NCBI GenBank assembly: GCA_937905855.1
Contig: CALCWU010000184.1
Coordinates: 1 to 11,464, forward strand
Direction of reading: 5' to 3'
DNA: 11,464 bases
DNA from: an uncultured Mollicutes bacterium
GTDB lineage: Bacteria; Bacillota_I; Bacilli_A; Acholeplasmatales; Anaeroplasmataceae
The notes under the pieces are model-generated. The model worked only from the letters and a program-made list of their open reading frames with translations. It had not been told where the DNA came from and did not search any database. Of this stretch, positions 1 to 7,364 are shown piece by piece; the stretch's first letter is position 1; every line of letters starts with the position of its first letter. A program made the translations under genes and the position numbers.

Positions 1-2
1 GT

Positions 3-131
3 GCGTTTATAGGTATGAGTGCTTTAACACTTGTTATAAGCTCATTATTAATGATTTTTGTTTCTTTAATACCATATTTGTTTGTTATAACTAAGACACC
101 TAGTCAAATTATTTCTAGGTATGATATTTAA
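3..131 (+). CDS. C-terminal end of an unidentified integral membrane protein (5' end outside window)
   Basis: The frame starting at base 3 is open from the window edge to a TAA at 129-131 and gives the last 42 residues of a protein. About 25 of these form a hydrophobic stretch (ALTLVISSLLMIFVSLIPYL and following) that reads as a transmembrane helix. It is followed by a short polar tail ending TPSQIISRYDI. The family cannot be named from so short a piece. A transporter permease subunit is possible, because such genes often precede lipoprotein genes, but that is inference from context only. No T-tract hairpin separates it from the next gene, so read-through into the surface-protein genes is possible. 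Confidence 0.6.
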   Translation, partial: AFIGMSALTLVISSLLMIFVSLIPYLFVITKTPSQIISRYDI

Positions 132-134
132 TTG

Positions 135-162
135 ATTTAATTTGTCAGTCGACAATTTAAAT
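135..162. promoter_or_regulatory. Imperfect 12-bp inverted repeat between two genes (operator-like dyad or hairpin)
   Basis: The left arm ATTTAATTTGTC (135-146) and right arm GACAATTTAAAT (151-162) are reverse complements apart from one T-T mismatch, around the loop AGTC. The inner core is TTGTC-N4-GACAA. It lies 3 bases after the stop of the upstream membrane-protein gene and ends 22 bases before the start codon of the first lipoprotein gene. No run of T follows it, so it is a poor factor-independent terminator. A repressor operator or an RNA hairpin in the leader fits better. No clear promoter hexamer pair could be assigned around it. Confidence 0.45.
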
Positions 163-184
163 ATAGATGTAAAAGGAGAAAAAA

Positions 185-3100
185 ATGAAAAAGAAAATTA
201 TATTAACTAGTTTATTTGCAGCTGCATCAATGTTGGTGCTAGCTTCTTGTGGTGAAAATAATGTTGCCTCAAGTGATAATCAAAGTACGGCTATAACTTC
301 AAGTAAGTCAAGCGAAAGTACAACTACTTCAGAGTCAAGTAGCTCTAGCTCAAGTAGTAGCACAGCTTCATCAAGCAGTTCAACTACTTCAAGCTCAAGC
401 ACAACTACTCCAAGCTCTTCAAGCAGTAGTTCTAGTACTACTACACCAAGTAGTTCATCAAAGGATGATGCTAAAGAGAAGTATGTAACATTCAAAGTCA
501 TGGATAGCGATGGAACTTGGAAGGATTTAACTAATCCTGCGCTTATTAGTGGGGGAAAGATAGAAAATATTCCTGAAGCTCCAAAGAAGGATTATTATAC
601 ATTCCGTGGTTGGTATTTAGATACAAACTATGAAGAAGTATTTGTAAATGAAAATTTAAATTCAAGTATAACTGTTTATGCTTATTATGTTGCTGATGAG
701 GTTAAGGTAATCTTTAATGGCAAGGATATGGGCGTTAAAAATTTAGCTGATGTTATAAATGACACATATGATCCAGGCGAGGGACTAACATTTGATGGTT
801 GGTACACTAATGCTGAATGTAGTGTTAAATTTAAGGCTGGTGATCCTGCAAAGACTTTATATGCTAGAAGTGTTGCCAAGATTACATTTAATAATGGCTA
901 TGAGGATGTTTATACAATAAATGTTGTACCAAAGACAGCTTTAGGTGATCCTAAGACATCTACAGTAACTGTTGGTAGTGAAGAAAAAAGCTTTGAGGAA
1001 GCTTATATTGTTAAGGAATATATGTCTTCTGAGGATATTTATTATGTAGATGAAAATGGTAATGAGATTGATTTTACTAAGGCCGTTACTAAAAATACAA
1101 CAATTAAGGTATTATGGAAATCTCCATTCCTTGGCTATACAAAGAGTCCAAATAGTGATGACTTATATGTTTCAGGAGCTAATTATGGTAATAGTGATTA
1201 CTATGCTAAGGACAAAGATAAGATTAAAGTTGGTTCTGTACCAGTTGTTTCTGTTCCATCTAAAATTACTGTTTTGGATAAGGATGGCAATAAGGTTCAA
1301 TATAATGTAGTTGCAGCATATTTCCAAGAAACAAAAACATTCGATAGTACAGTATTAAAGAAGATAATTGTTCAAGAAGGAATTGGCTATATTAGAGGCT
1401 TCAATTCAAATAGTGGTGCTTCAACAATAGAAAGCATTGAATTACCATCTACACTTAGAATTATTCAAAACTGCTTTAATAATATTACAGGATTAACTAA
1501 GGATACTGTTGTTATTCCAAATGGTGTTGAAGCAATTTATGATTCATTCTGGAATAAGGGAACTGGTAGTTATACTGGTACAAATCCTTATACTGGTGAA
1601 GCTTATGGCTTTGATATAAATATTCCTGATAGTGTTAGAAGTCTATCAATTGTACCAATGAATTTTAAATTCTCTAGTAATTCAACATTTGTTAATGATG
1701 GAACAATGATTTATCAAAATACTAATAAGGGTAAAGTACTTGTTTCTTATAACACTATAATTAATGGTACTATGACCATACCAGAGGGTGTAAATGGTAT
1801 TCAGGTTGGTGCCTTTGTTGAAATGAGTGATTTAAAAACTTTAGTATTACCTGAATCATTTAACTTTATTAACTATAATCTAGAATTAACTGATTATAAA
1901 TATTGTTATGTGTGGAATCAATCAAGTTATTCAAATAATGAATGTTGGTTACATAATGATGAATTAAATGAAAATGATTATTCATATCAAGGAAGAATGA
2001 TTGTTACAACTCTAGCAAATATGGATTATGTCGTATTTAATAGTAACAATATCGATTCAAGTATTTATAGTGCTATTGGTGGTGACACAACAGGTTGGGC
2101 TAAGCTAGGCGGTGTATTTACTTATGCTGATAATGAAATTTATAATGGTGTAAAGGTTGTTAATGTTTCAAAAACTACAACTCCAACAATTCGTGTAACA
2201 TTAAAGAATAATTTTACAGGCGATAAGTATGTTATATCAATTGCTAGAACTAGTACAGATGCAATTACTATTGCGGATATTCTTACAGCTTTAGATAGCG
2301 AAAATTCAACAAATTATCTTGAGCTTTATAATAATCATCATTTAGAAATTGCTTCAATAACTCAATTTGGATCAACTTATGATTTAACTCAAATTAATGA
2401 TAGTAATAAATATTTAGAAATCGGAACTGATTTTATTAATTATAGTGGTGTTACATATCAAGAAGATAATGGCGAAATAACTATTACTGGCTTTGATGAT
2501 GAAACAGCAATTGATTTAGGAAATAATACCTATGGTGTTATAATTCCTGATGAAATTGATGGTAAGAAGGTTACAAAGATTGCAGCTGGAGCTTTCCAAG
2601 ATGAAATGACTATCAAGATCGTTAAGTTTGGAAAATATGTTAAGGAAATTGGTGCTAATGCCTTTGAAAATGCAATTTCACTTGAAAGTATTGATTTCAA
2701 TGATGCTAAACTTGAAACAATTGGTGCTAGTGCCTTTATGGATACTGCAATTACAAGCTTGAGCTTTAGTCTTACTGATTTAAAGAATGTTGGTGCTTAT
2801 GCATTTAAGATTAGTACTTTAACAAAATTTGTTCCTGCTCTTGGCGAAGAGAATAGAACTGCTCAAAGCGTAGCTGATGGTGAATTCTATTTTGGCTCAG
2901 ATCAGGTTTTAAATGATGCTCAAACTGCATATGTAACTGGCTATGTAAGCTTAAATCAAAGAGTTAAGGCTACAGTAGATGGCGATAAGACAACATATGA
3001 TGTTAATCTATATGCTTATGCTGTTAAAAATACATCTGATAGTAGTTCAATTAAGCTTGGTAATATTGAAGATTCTAATAATATTATTAGAGTAAGTGCA

Positions 3101-3352
3101 TTAGAGGGTGCTATTTCTTATACATCTACTTCAAATTATATTTATTTATATTCTGTTGCTAAGATAAATAAAAATGCCTTTACATCATGTAAAACAGCAT
3201 CAAGAAGAATTTTCTATAGTACTGAAGGCTTAAATATTATTACTAATGTTACTACTCTTGCTGATCTTGTAGGCGCTTTGCCTGATGTTTTTGCTGATGG
3301 ATTTATCGATAACTATGATGAAGTATCAAGCTATAAGGTAAAGACCTGTTAA
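185..3352 (+). CDS. Surface lipoprotein with Ser/Thr linker, InlB B-repeats and BspA-type leucine-rich repeats
   Basis: Large exported lipoprotein of 1055 residues. Residues 1-22 form a lipoprotein signal peptide (KKK, hydrophobic core, lipobox L-A-S-C with the lipidated Cys at 22). A low-complexity Ser/Thr(/Pro) linker spans about residues 29-92 and probably lifts the rest away from the membrane. Two B-repeat (Listeria-Bacteroides/Flg_new-type) units follow, marked by FRGWY at 140-144 and FDGWY at 203-207, each ending in an aromatic beta strand. BspA-type LRR signatures (IELPSTL.II..CF, TIPEGV..I..GAF, PDEIDGKKVTKIAAGAF, IGANAFENA.SLESI) occur near residues 393-470, 530-562 and 784-885, and one isolated unit (VAKINKNAF) lies near 990. 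A region of about 220 residues between the second and third blocks has no recognisable repeat. The start at 185 has AAAAGGAG 6 bases upstream. Such proteins usually bind host or polymer ligands, but the ligand here is unknown. It probably forms an operon with the next gene, 35 bases downstream. Confidence 0.88.
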   Translation: MKKKIILTSLFAAASMLVLASCGENNVASSDNQSTAITSSKSSESTTTSESSSSSSSSSTASSSSSTTSSSSTTTPSSSSSSSSTTTPSSSSKDDAKEKYVTFKVMDSDGTWKDLTNPALISGGKIENIPEAPKKDYYTFRGWYLDTNYEEVFVNENLNSSITVYAYYVADEVKVIFNGKDMGVKNLADVINDTYDPGEGLTFDGWYTNAECSVKFKAGDPAKTLYARSVAKITFNNGYEDVYTINVVPKTALGDPKTSTVTVGSEEKSFEEAYIVKEYMSSEDIYYVDENGNEIDFTKAVTKNTTIKVLWKSPFLGYTKSPNSDDLYVSGANYGNSDYYAKDKDKIKVGSVPVVSVPSKITVLDKDGNKVQYNVVAAYFQETKTFDSTVLKKIIVQEGIGYIRGFNSNSGASTIESIELPSTLRIIQNCFNNITGLTKDTVVIPNGVEAIYDSFWNKGTGSYTGTNPYTGEAYGFDINIPDSVRSLSIVPMNFKFSSNSTFVNDGTMIYQNTNKGKVLVSYNTIINGTMTIPEGVNGIQVGAFVEMSDLKTLVLPESFNFINYNLELTDYKYCYVWNQSSYSNNECWLHNDELNENDYSYQGRMIVTTLANMDYVVFNSNNIDSSIYSAIGGDTTGWAKLGGVFTYADNEIYNGVKVVNVSKTTTPTIRVTLKNNFTGDKYVISIARTSTDAITIADILTALDSENSTNYLELYNNHHLEIASITQFGSTYDLTQINDSNKYLEIGTDFINYSGVTYQEDNGEITITGFDDETAIDLGNNTYGVIIPDEIDGKKVTKIAAGAFQDEMTIKIVKFGKYVKEIGANAFENAISLESIDFNDAKLETIGASAFMDTAITSLSFSLTDLKNVGAYAFKISTLTKFVPALGEENRTAQSVADGEFYFGSDQVLNDAQTAYVTGYVSLNQRVKATVDGDKTTYDVNLYAYAVKNTSDSSSIKLGNIEDSNNIIRVSALEGAISYTSTSNYIYLYSVAKINKNAFTSCKTASRRIFYSTEGLNIITNVTTLADLVGALPDVFADGFIDNYDEVSSYKVKTC
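269..460 (+). repeat. Ser/Thr-rich low-complexity segment with a 12-residue tandem duplication
   Basis: Residues 29-92 of the first lipoprotein are almost only Ser and Thr, with a few Pro, Glu and Lys. The last part is two identical 12-residue units, SSSSTTTPSSSS, at 389-424 and 425-460. The DNA of the two units differs at most codons: Ser alternates among AGT, AGC, TCA and TCT, so only 3 of 12 codons match. The repeat is therefore kept at the protein level rather than as a recent DNA duplication. This is the typical make-up of an extended cell-wall-spanning or glycosylated stalk. Confidence 0.85.
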
Positions 3353-3387
3353 AATAAAACTTATTTGTAGGTAGAAAGGAGCTTATT

Positions 3388-6300
3388 ATGAAAAAGCTAG
3401 CTTCAAAATTAAAAATATTATCTATGTGTGGACTTTGCATTTTGGCTCTTTGTGCTTGCAATTCCAAATCATCAAATCCTATTGATGTAATAAAGGATCA
3501 TTATGGTGATACTCAATTTAAGATATCATTTAGCTCTGAGGGGCTAGCAGAGCCCCTATCAGATGTTATTTATTCAGCAAATAACATTCCTAAGCTACCA
3601 ACACCAAATAAGGTTGGATATCGTTTTGCAGGATGGTATTTTGATTCTGCATATACTAAGCCTTATGATTCAGAATATTTATATACGAGAATGTCTAATG
3701 TTACCTTATATGCCAAATGGGTTAGTGAGGAATTCGTAAATAATGGTATTTATGAAATTGAATATGATGCCAAAATTTTGGAGGATACCATTGTTAAGGG
3801 CTCACTTGCAGACAAATATGGCTATTTGGAATTTCCTAATGATATAATTAAGGATGAAACATATATTGAAAAAAATGATAATGGTGTATTTTTAAGAATT
3901 CAATATGATATGCATTATCATTGTCCAACCTTAGACGATGATGGTAACCCGGGAATTTTAACCTATACAGTTAGTGATATTGATAATCGAATTTCAAGCA
4001 CTGAAAGCATTATTGATAGAACAGGTACAATTCAAACTATTTATTATAATTTAGATGGTTTAAATATTGCTGATCCTATTAAATTGAATGTTGAATTTTA
4101 TAACTGGAATGCTAATCTTCAAGATGAAAATGATAGAATAAAAACCAAAGTAGGATATGTTATTGAATTTGATATAACTCGTTTTATTGGCTATACAACA
4201 TCCTATGTTGACGCTAATGATAAGCTAGAGGATGGCTATTATTTAGTAAAGACTCATTATGGAAATTTAAATAAGGATGCTTCAATGCTTGATATGTTTA
4301 ATCCTGTATATTCATATATTATAGCTAATAATGGTCATTACAAATTAGTTAAGCAAATGAATACATATAATTCTGATATTATTGGTGATTTAAAGCCTCA
4401 GGATTATATTCACACTAAAACTGGTTTTGCTAGAGATATTTGTTATTTTAAATTTAATCAAAAAATAGTAGCAACTAAGGAAATGGTTGAGGAGCAATAC
4501 GAAACAACTGATTGGGCTAAATTCTTTGAGGCTGATCAATTTGGTGATTTAACATATGAATTCCATGCTGATACTGGTAAATATTATTATGTATTTGATT
4601 TAGGTGATAAGGCAAATGTTGATTTATTACTTGTTGGTGCATCTACAGGTGCAATGACAGAAATGTTTAATATGGGACCAACCTATAAAAGACTTGTAAT
4701 TGACTATAGTTCAATGATTAAATTATCAGAAATTGATTATAAGGAATTAGATGATGATACCTATTCAACCTACACTACAGAGCCTTTCTATTTATCATCT
4801 GATATTAAGAGCTTAACTGGAAACACAATTTATAATGCGGAAATGCAATATGATTTTGCTAATAGACTTGTTAATTTCTTCTATTCATCTACAAGTGGTG
4901 AAAATGTTGTTAAGCTTCATAATACTAAAATGACAATAACTCCAACAGCTGCAACAAAGTCAAAATCAATTGTTGAAAGTAAAGGAAATATATTTACGTT
5001 TAATGCGTATATCGATTGTTACGATTATGATCCTACAAATCTTGCATATCCTTTATATGGTGATTATATTGAATGGCAAGCTTTTAGTTCCTTTGCTCAA
5101 AGAGCTACTAAGAGATTAGAAATTGGCTATGAAGCATATAAGGGTGAAAAAATAAATATTTATGATTTATTTAGAAATAAAGTATATCCTAAATTAGATG
5201 AAGGTAAGCTAACCTATAAGGCTTATGAGCTTAAATCTAATGGCGAAGCCGATTTTACAAAGGAAATAAGCTTAAACTTTTTATCAAACACTGTATTTAT
5301 GTTTGATAATGACGTTGCTTTATATTTAACAGGAAATATAGATGGTAAAAATAAATCGGCTCTAGTAGTAGTAAGAGAAAAAGAAGAGCCAAGTATAACA
5401 ATAACTGATGAGGTTATTAATGATGATGGTACAGTAGATAGTGCCAACTGGACCTATGATGAAAAGCTTCTGGCTTATGTTAGCAGTAAAAAATATTATA
5501 AGGAAGATTTAGTTCATATTCCTTTGATTGAGTATGTTTCTTATGGTAGGGAATATAATTCTCATAATGCTTACGATTCACTTAGTGACACTTACCATAT
5601 GAATCAGGAGGATTTTGGAATTTATTCCTATAATAATGGTATTTATACAAAAATAAGCTATAATTATGAAACCTGGAATCCTTCGACATTTACAATGTCA
5701 GCCGATACTTGTGTAGTTATTTATCGAATGGTTGATAGATATGGCTATACTACATATTTAACCTTTGAATATAAGGGTGAGGAAAAGGGAAAATATAATG
5801 TTTATTGTGATGACGAGATTGAATATTCAGGAAATCTATATTATTACTATGATGGAACTAGACAAAAGCTAAATGTTAAGAATACGAATGCTTTAGAGCT
5901 TACTAATATTGATGATGTATTTAATAAAAAGTATAAGGTTATTATAGGTGATAATACCTTGAATCTTGATTTGAAATATTACAAAATCTATACTCGTAAG
6001 GAAACAATAGAGGATGTAACTAGTCAAAGATTAAAGGATACACTGGCAAATACAGATTATGCACTTGTTGATTTTACTTATACTAATGGTGATGATACCT
6101 ATACAAGATGCTATGTTTATAATATGCGTGTAAATGGTAAGAAATTTGCAAATTATAAAATACTAGATGATGTTGCTTGGTATACAAATCAAAAATATAC
6201 ATTAACAAACGCCATTATTATGGATAATGAGGGCTTAAATTTAGCAGTTGCTAGTATAAGCTTTAAAAAATATGTTGGAACAGTTTTAAAGGACATAGAT

Positions 6301-7359
6301 TCCTCTGAAACTGATCGAGATGGTAATTTCTATTTATTTAAAAAGACTGGAAAATATCAAATTATCTATACATTCTATTTTACAAAGGATGAAAATGAGG
6401 AGCATCCAATAAAGGATTATATTATTGGTAATTCATTCTATGGAAATAATAGTAGATATATTACAGTAACAAAGGATATCGATGTTTATTCGACTGAGGA
6501 TGATATTACAATTACTTATGTTACTGATAGTAATCATCCATTTAGAGATGATTTGGCTGGGGTTGTTAATAATAGTGATGGAAGCCAATCTTACACCGTT
6601 AAATATAATCAAGCAAATGGTGGCTATGCAATCAATAGTACATATTTTAAATCATCAGCTGATCATTTATTTAAATGGGGCTATTATACTAAGGGTGGCG
6701 ATTATTTCTCATATGTTTCACCAGATGGAAGTATTGGTAAAATCGGTGTTGATAGAAATACAATAGCACCAGTTTTATATGCTAACTGGGACGAGGGAAT
6801 AACTGTTACTGCTATGTATGAGATTGATGGTGAAACAAAGACTATAGGCACTAAGAAATATTATCGAAGCGGTGATAATTATACTCTAGTTCTTGCTGAC
6901 TTTGTCTTTACAGTTCCAAAGGGCTACACTCATGTTGGTTGGGAATGTGATAAGCCAATTTTCTATACTGGTAGTGGTGAAAATACAAAATATTTCTATA
7001 CTACTGATACCTTATATGATCTTAGCTATGTAATCACTGAAGGCTGTGTAATTAGACCAATTCTTAAGGGACCATTGACATTAAAATTCCAAAAATATCA
7101 AAACAATGAATATACAGATTTAAAATTACCATACCCTACAGTTATTGATGGTAAATCTATCAGTCAGGCTGTAGATGATGGTGAAATGAATAAGGGCATT
7201 TTAAATCAATTAAGAAAAGAAGAAAAAAAGGATAAATTTGCATATTGGGCAATTTTATTAAATGGTAATCTAATCAAGATTGATTTAGAAAATGAAATTT
7301 TAACTAAGGATTATTTAGAAGGTGGCTATGTTACAATAGTTGCTGTTTATGAGGAGTGA
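3388..7359 (+). CDS. Large mosaic surface lipoprotein with InlB B-repeats and possible NEAT-like domains
   Basis: Exported lipoprotein of 1323 residues. The signal peptide is residues 1-23, with lipobox L-C-A-C and lipidated Cys24; the Cys at -2 is unusual. One clear B-repeat follows (about 50-112; GYRFAGWY around 78-84, closing VTLYAKW). Residues about 118-268 and 280-447 look like two successive beta-sandwich domains. The second begins LEDGYYLVK, has ASM at 298-300 and closes with D439-Y-S-S, a layout reminiscent of NEAT domains; this is a by-eye resemblance. The middle (about 450-1080) is beta-rich, Tyr/Asp/Asn-rich and unrecognised, with Ig-like stretches. The C-terminus carries degenerate B-repeat-like units (FKWGYYT near 1095 closing APVLYANW at 1134; GYTHVGWE near 1180; FAYWAI near 1284). 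AAAGGAG at 3375-3381 lies 6 bases before the ATG. The gene is probably cotranscribed with its neighbours. Its function is unknown; adhesion or ligand capture at the cell surface is inferred. Confidence 0.85.
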   Translation: MKKLASKLKILSMCGLCILALCACNSKSSNPIDVIKDHYGDTQFKISFSSEGLAEPLSDVIYSANNIPKLPTPNKVGYRFAGWYFDSAYTKPYDSEYLYTRMSNVTLYAKWVSEEFVNNGIYEIEYDAKILEDTIVKGSLADKYGYLEFPNDIIKDETYIEKNDNGVFLRIQYDMHYHCPTLDDDGNPGILTYTVSDIDNRISSTESIIDRTGTIQTIYYNLDGLNIADPIKLNVEFYNWNANLQDENDRIKTKVGYVIEFDITRFIGYTTSYVDANDKLEDGYYLVKTHYGNLNKDASMLDMFNPVYSYIIANNGHYKLVKQMNTYNSDIIGDLKPQDYIHTKTGFARDICYFKFNQKIVATKEMVEEQYETTDWAKFFEADQFGDLTYEFHADTGKYYYVFDLGDKANVDLLLVGASTGAMTEMFNMGPTYKRLVIDYSSMIKLSEIDYKELDDDTYSTYTTEPFYLSSDIKSLTGNTIYNAEMQYDFANRLVNFFYSSTSGENVVKLHNTKMTITPTAATKSKSIVESKGNIFTFNAYIDCYDYDPTNLAYPLYGDYIEWQAFSSFAQRATKRLEIGYEAYKGEKINIYDLFRNKVYPKLDEGKLTYKAYELKSNGEADFTKEISLNFLSNTVFMFDNDVALYLTGNIDGKNKSALVVVREKEEPSITITDEVINDDGTVDSANWTYDEKLLAYVSSKKYYKEDLVHIPLIEYVSYGREYNSHNAYDSLSDTYHMNQEDFGIYSYNNGIYTKISYNYETWNPSTFTMSADTCVVIYRMVDRYGYTTYLTFEYKGEEKGKYNVYCDDEIEYSGNLYYYYDGTRQKLNVKNTNALELTNIDDVFNKKYKVIIGDNTLNLDLKYYKIYTRKETIEDVTSQRLKDTLANTDYALVDFTYTNGDDTYTRCYVYNMRVNGKKFANYKILDDVAWYTNQKYTLTNAIIMDNEGLNLAVASISFKKYVGTVLKDIDSSETDRDGNFYLFKKTGKYQIIYTFYFTKDENEEHPIKDYIIGNSFYGNNSRYITVTKDIDVYSTEDDITITYVTDSNHPFRDDLAGVVNNSDGSQSYTVKYNQANGGYAINSTYFKSSADHLFKWGYYTKGGDYFSYVSPDGSIGKIGVDRNTIAPVLYANWDEGITVTAMYEIDGETKTIGTKKYYRSGDNYTLVLADFVFTVPKGYTHVGWECDKPIFYTGSGENTKYFYTTDTLYDLSYVITEGCVIRPILKGPLTLKFQKYQNNEYTDLKLPYPTVIDGKSISQAVDDGEMNKGILNQLRKEEKKDKFAYWAILLNGNLIKIDLENEILTKDYLEGGYVTIVAVYEE
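3533..3563 (+). repeat. GC-rich nested inverted repeat inside the second lipoprotein gene
   Basis: GGGGCT (3540-3545) and AGCCCC (3551-3556) pair perfectly around a 5-base loop. Outside them TCTGA (3535-3539) pairs with TCAGA (3559-3563), leaving a 2-base TA bulge. A competing pairing also exists: GCTCTG (3533-3538) with CAGAGC (3548-3553). This is a conspicuous GC island in A/T-rich coding sequence, about 145 bases into the gene, using GGG and CCC codons that are rare around it. No T-run follows, so it is not a standard terminator. A role in slowing translation or transcription is speculative. Confidence 0.6.
7351..7356 (+). promoter_or_regulatory. Ribosome binding site overlapping the end of the upstream gene
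   Basis: GAGGAG forms the last two sense codons of the 1323-aa lipoprotein gene and ends 8 bases before the ATG at 7365. It is the only good ribosome binding site for the next gene. This fixes that start and makes translational coupling of the two genes likely. Confidence 0.7.
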
Positions 7360-7364
7360 TTTAA

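Noticed and set aside
132..170. Promoter for the first lipoprotein gene (TTGTCA at 142 with TATAGA at 162)
   Set aside because: The spacer is only 14 bases, and other pairings match the consensus poorly. The gene may be transcribed from further upstream.
280..501. Open frame on the minus strand opposite the Ser/Thr linker
   Set aside because: Its Leu/Val/Glu-rich translation is the mirror of the low-complexity Ser/Thr codons on the + strand. It lies wholly inside a convincing gene.
685..879. Open frame on the minus strand
   Set aside because: Short, without family features, and fully inside the B-repeat region of the first lipoprotein.
1050..1310. Second + frame open inside the first lipoprotein gene
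   Set aside because: Ile/Leu/Met-rich, as expected of an A/T-rich out-of-frame reading. The gene it overlaps has continuous domain signal.
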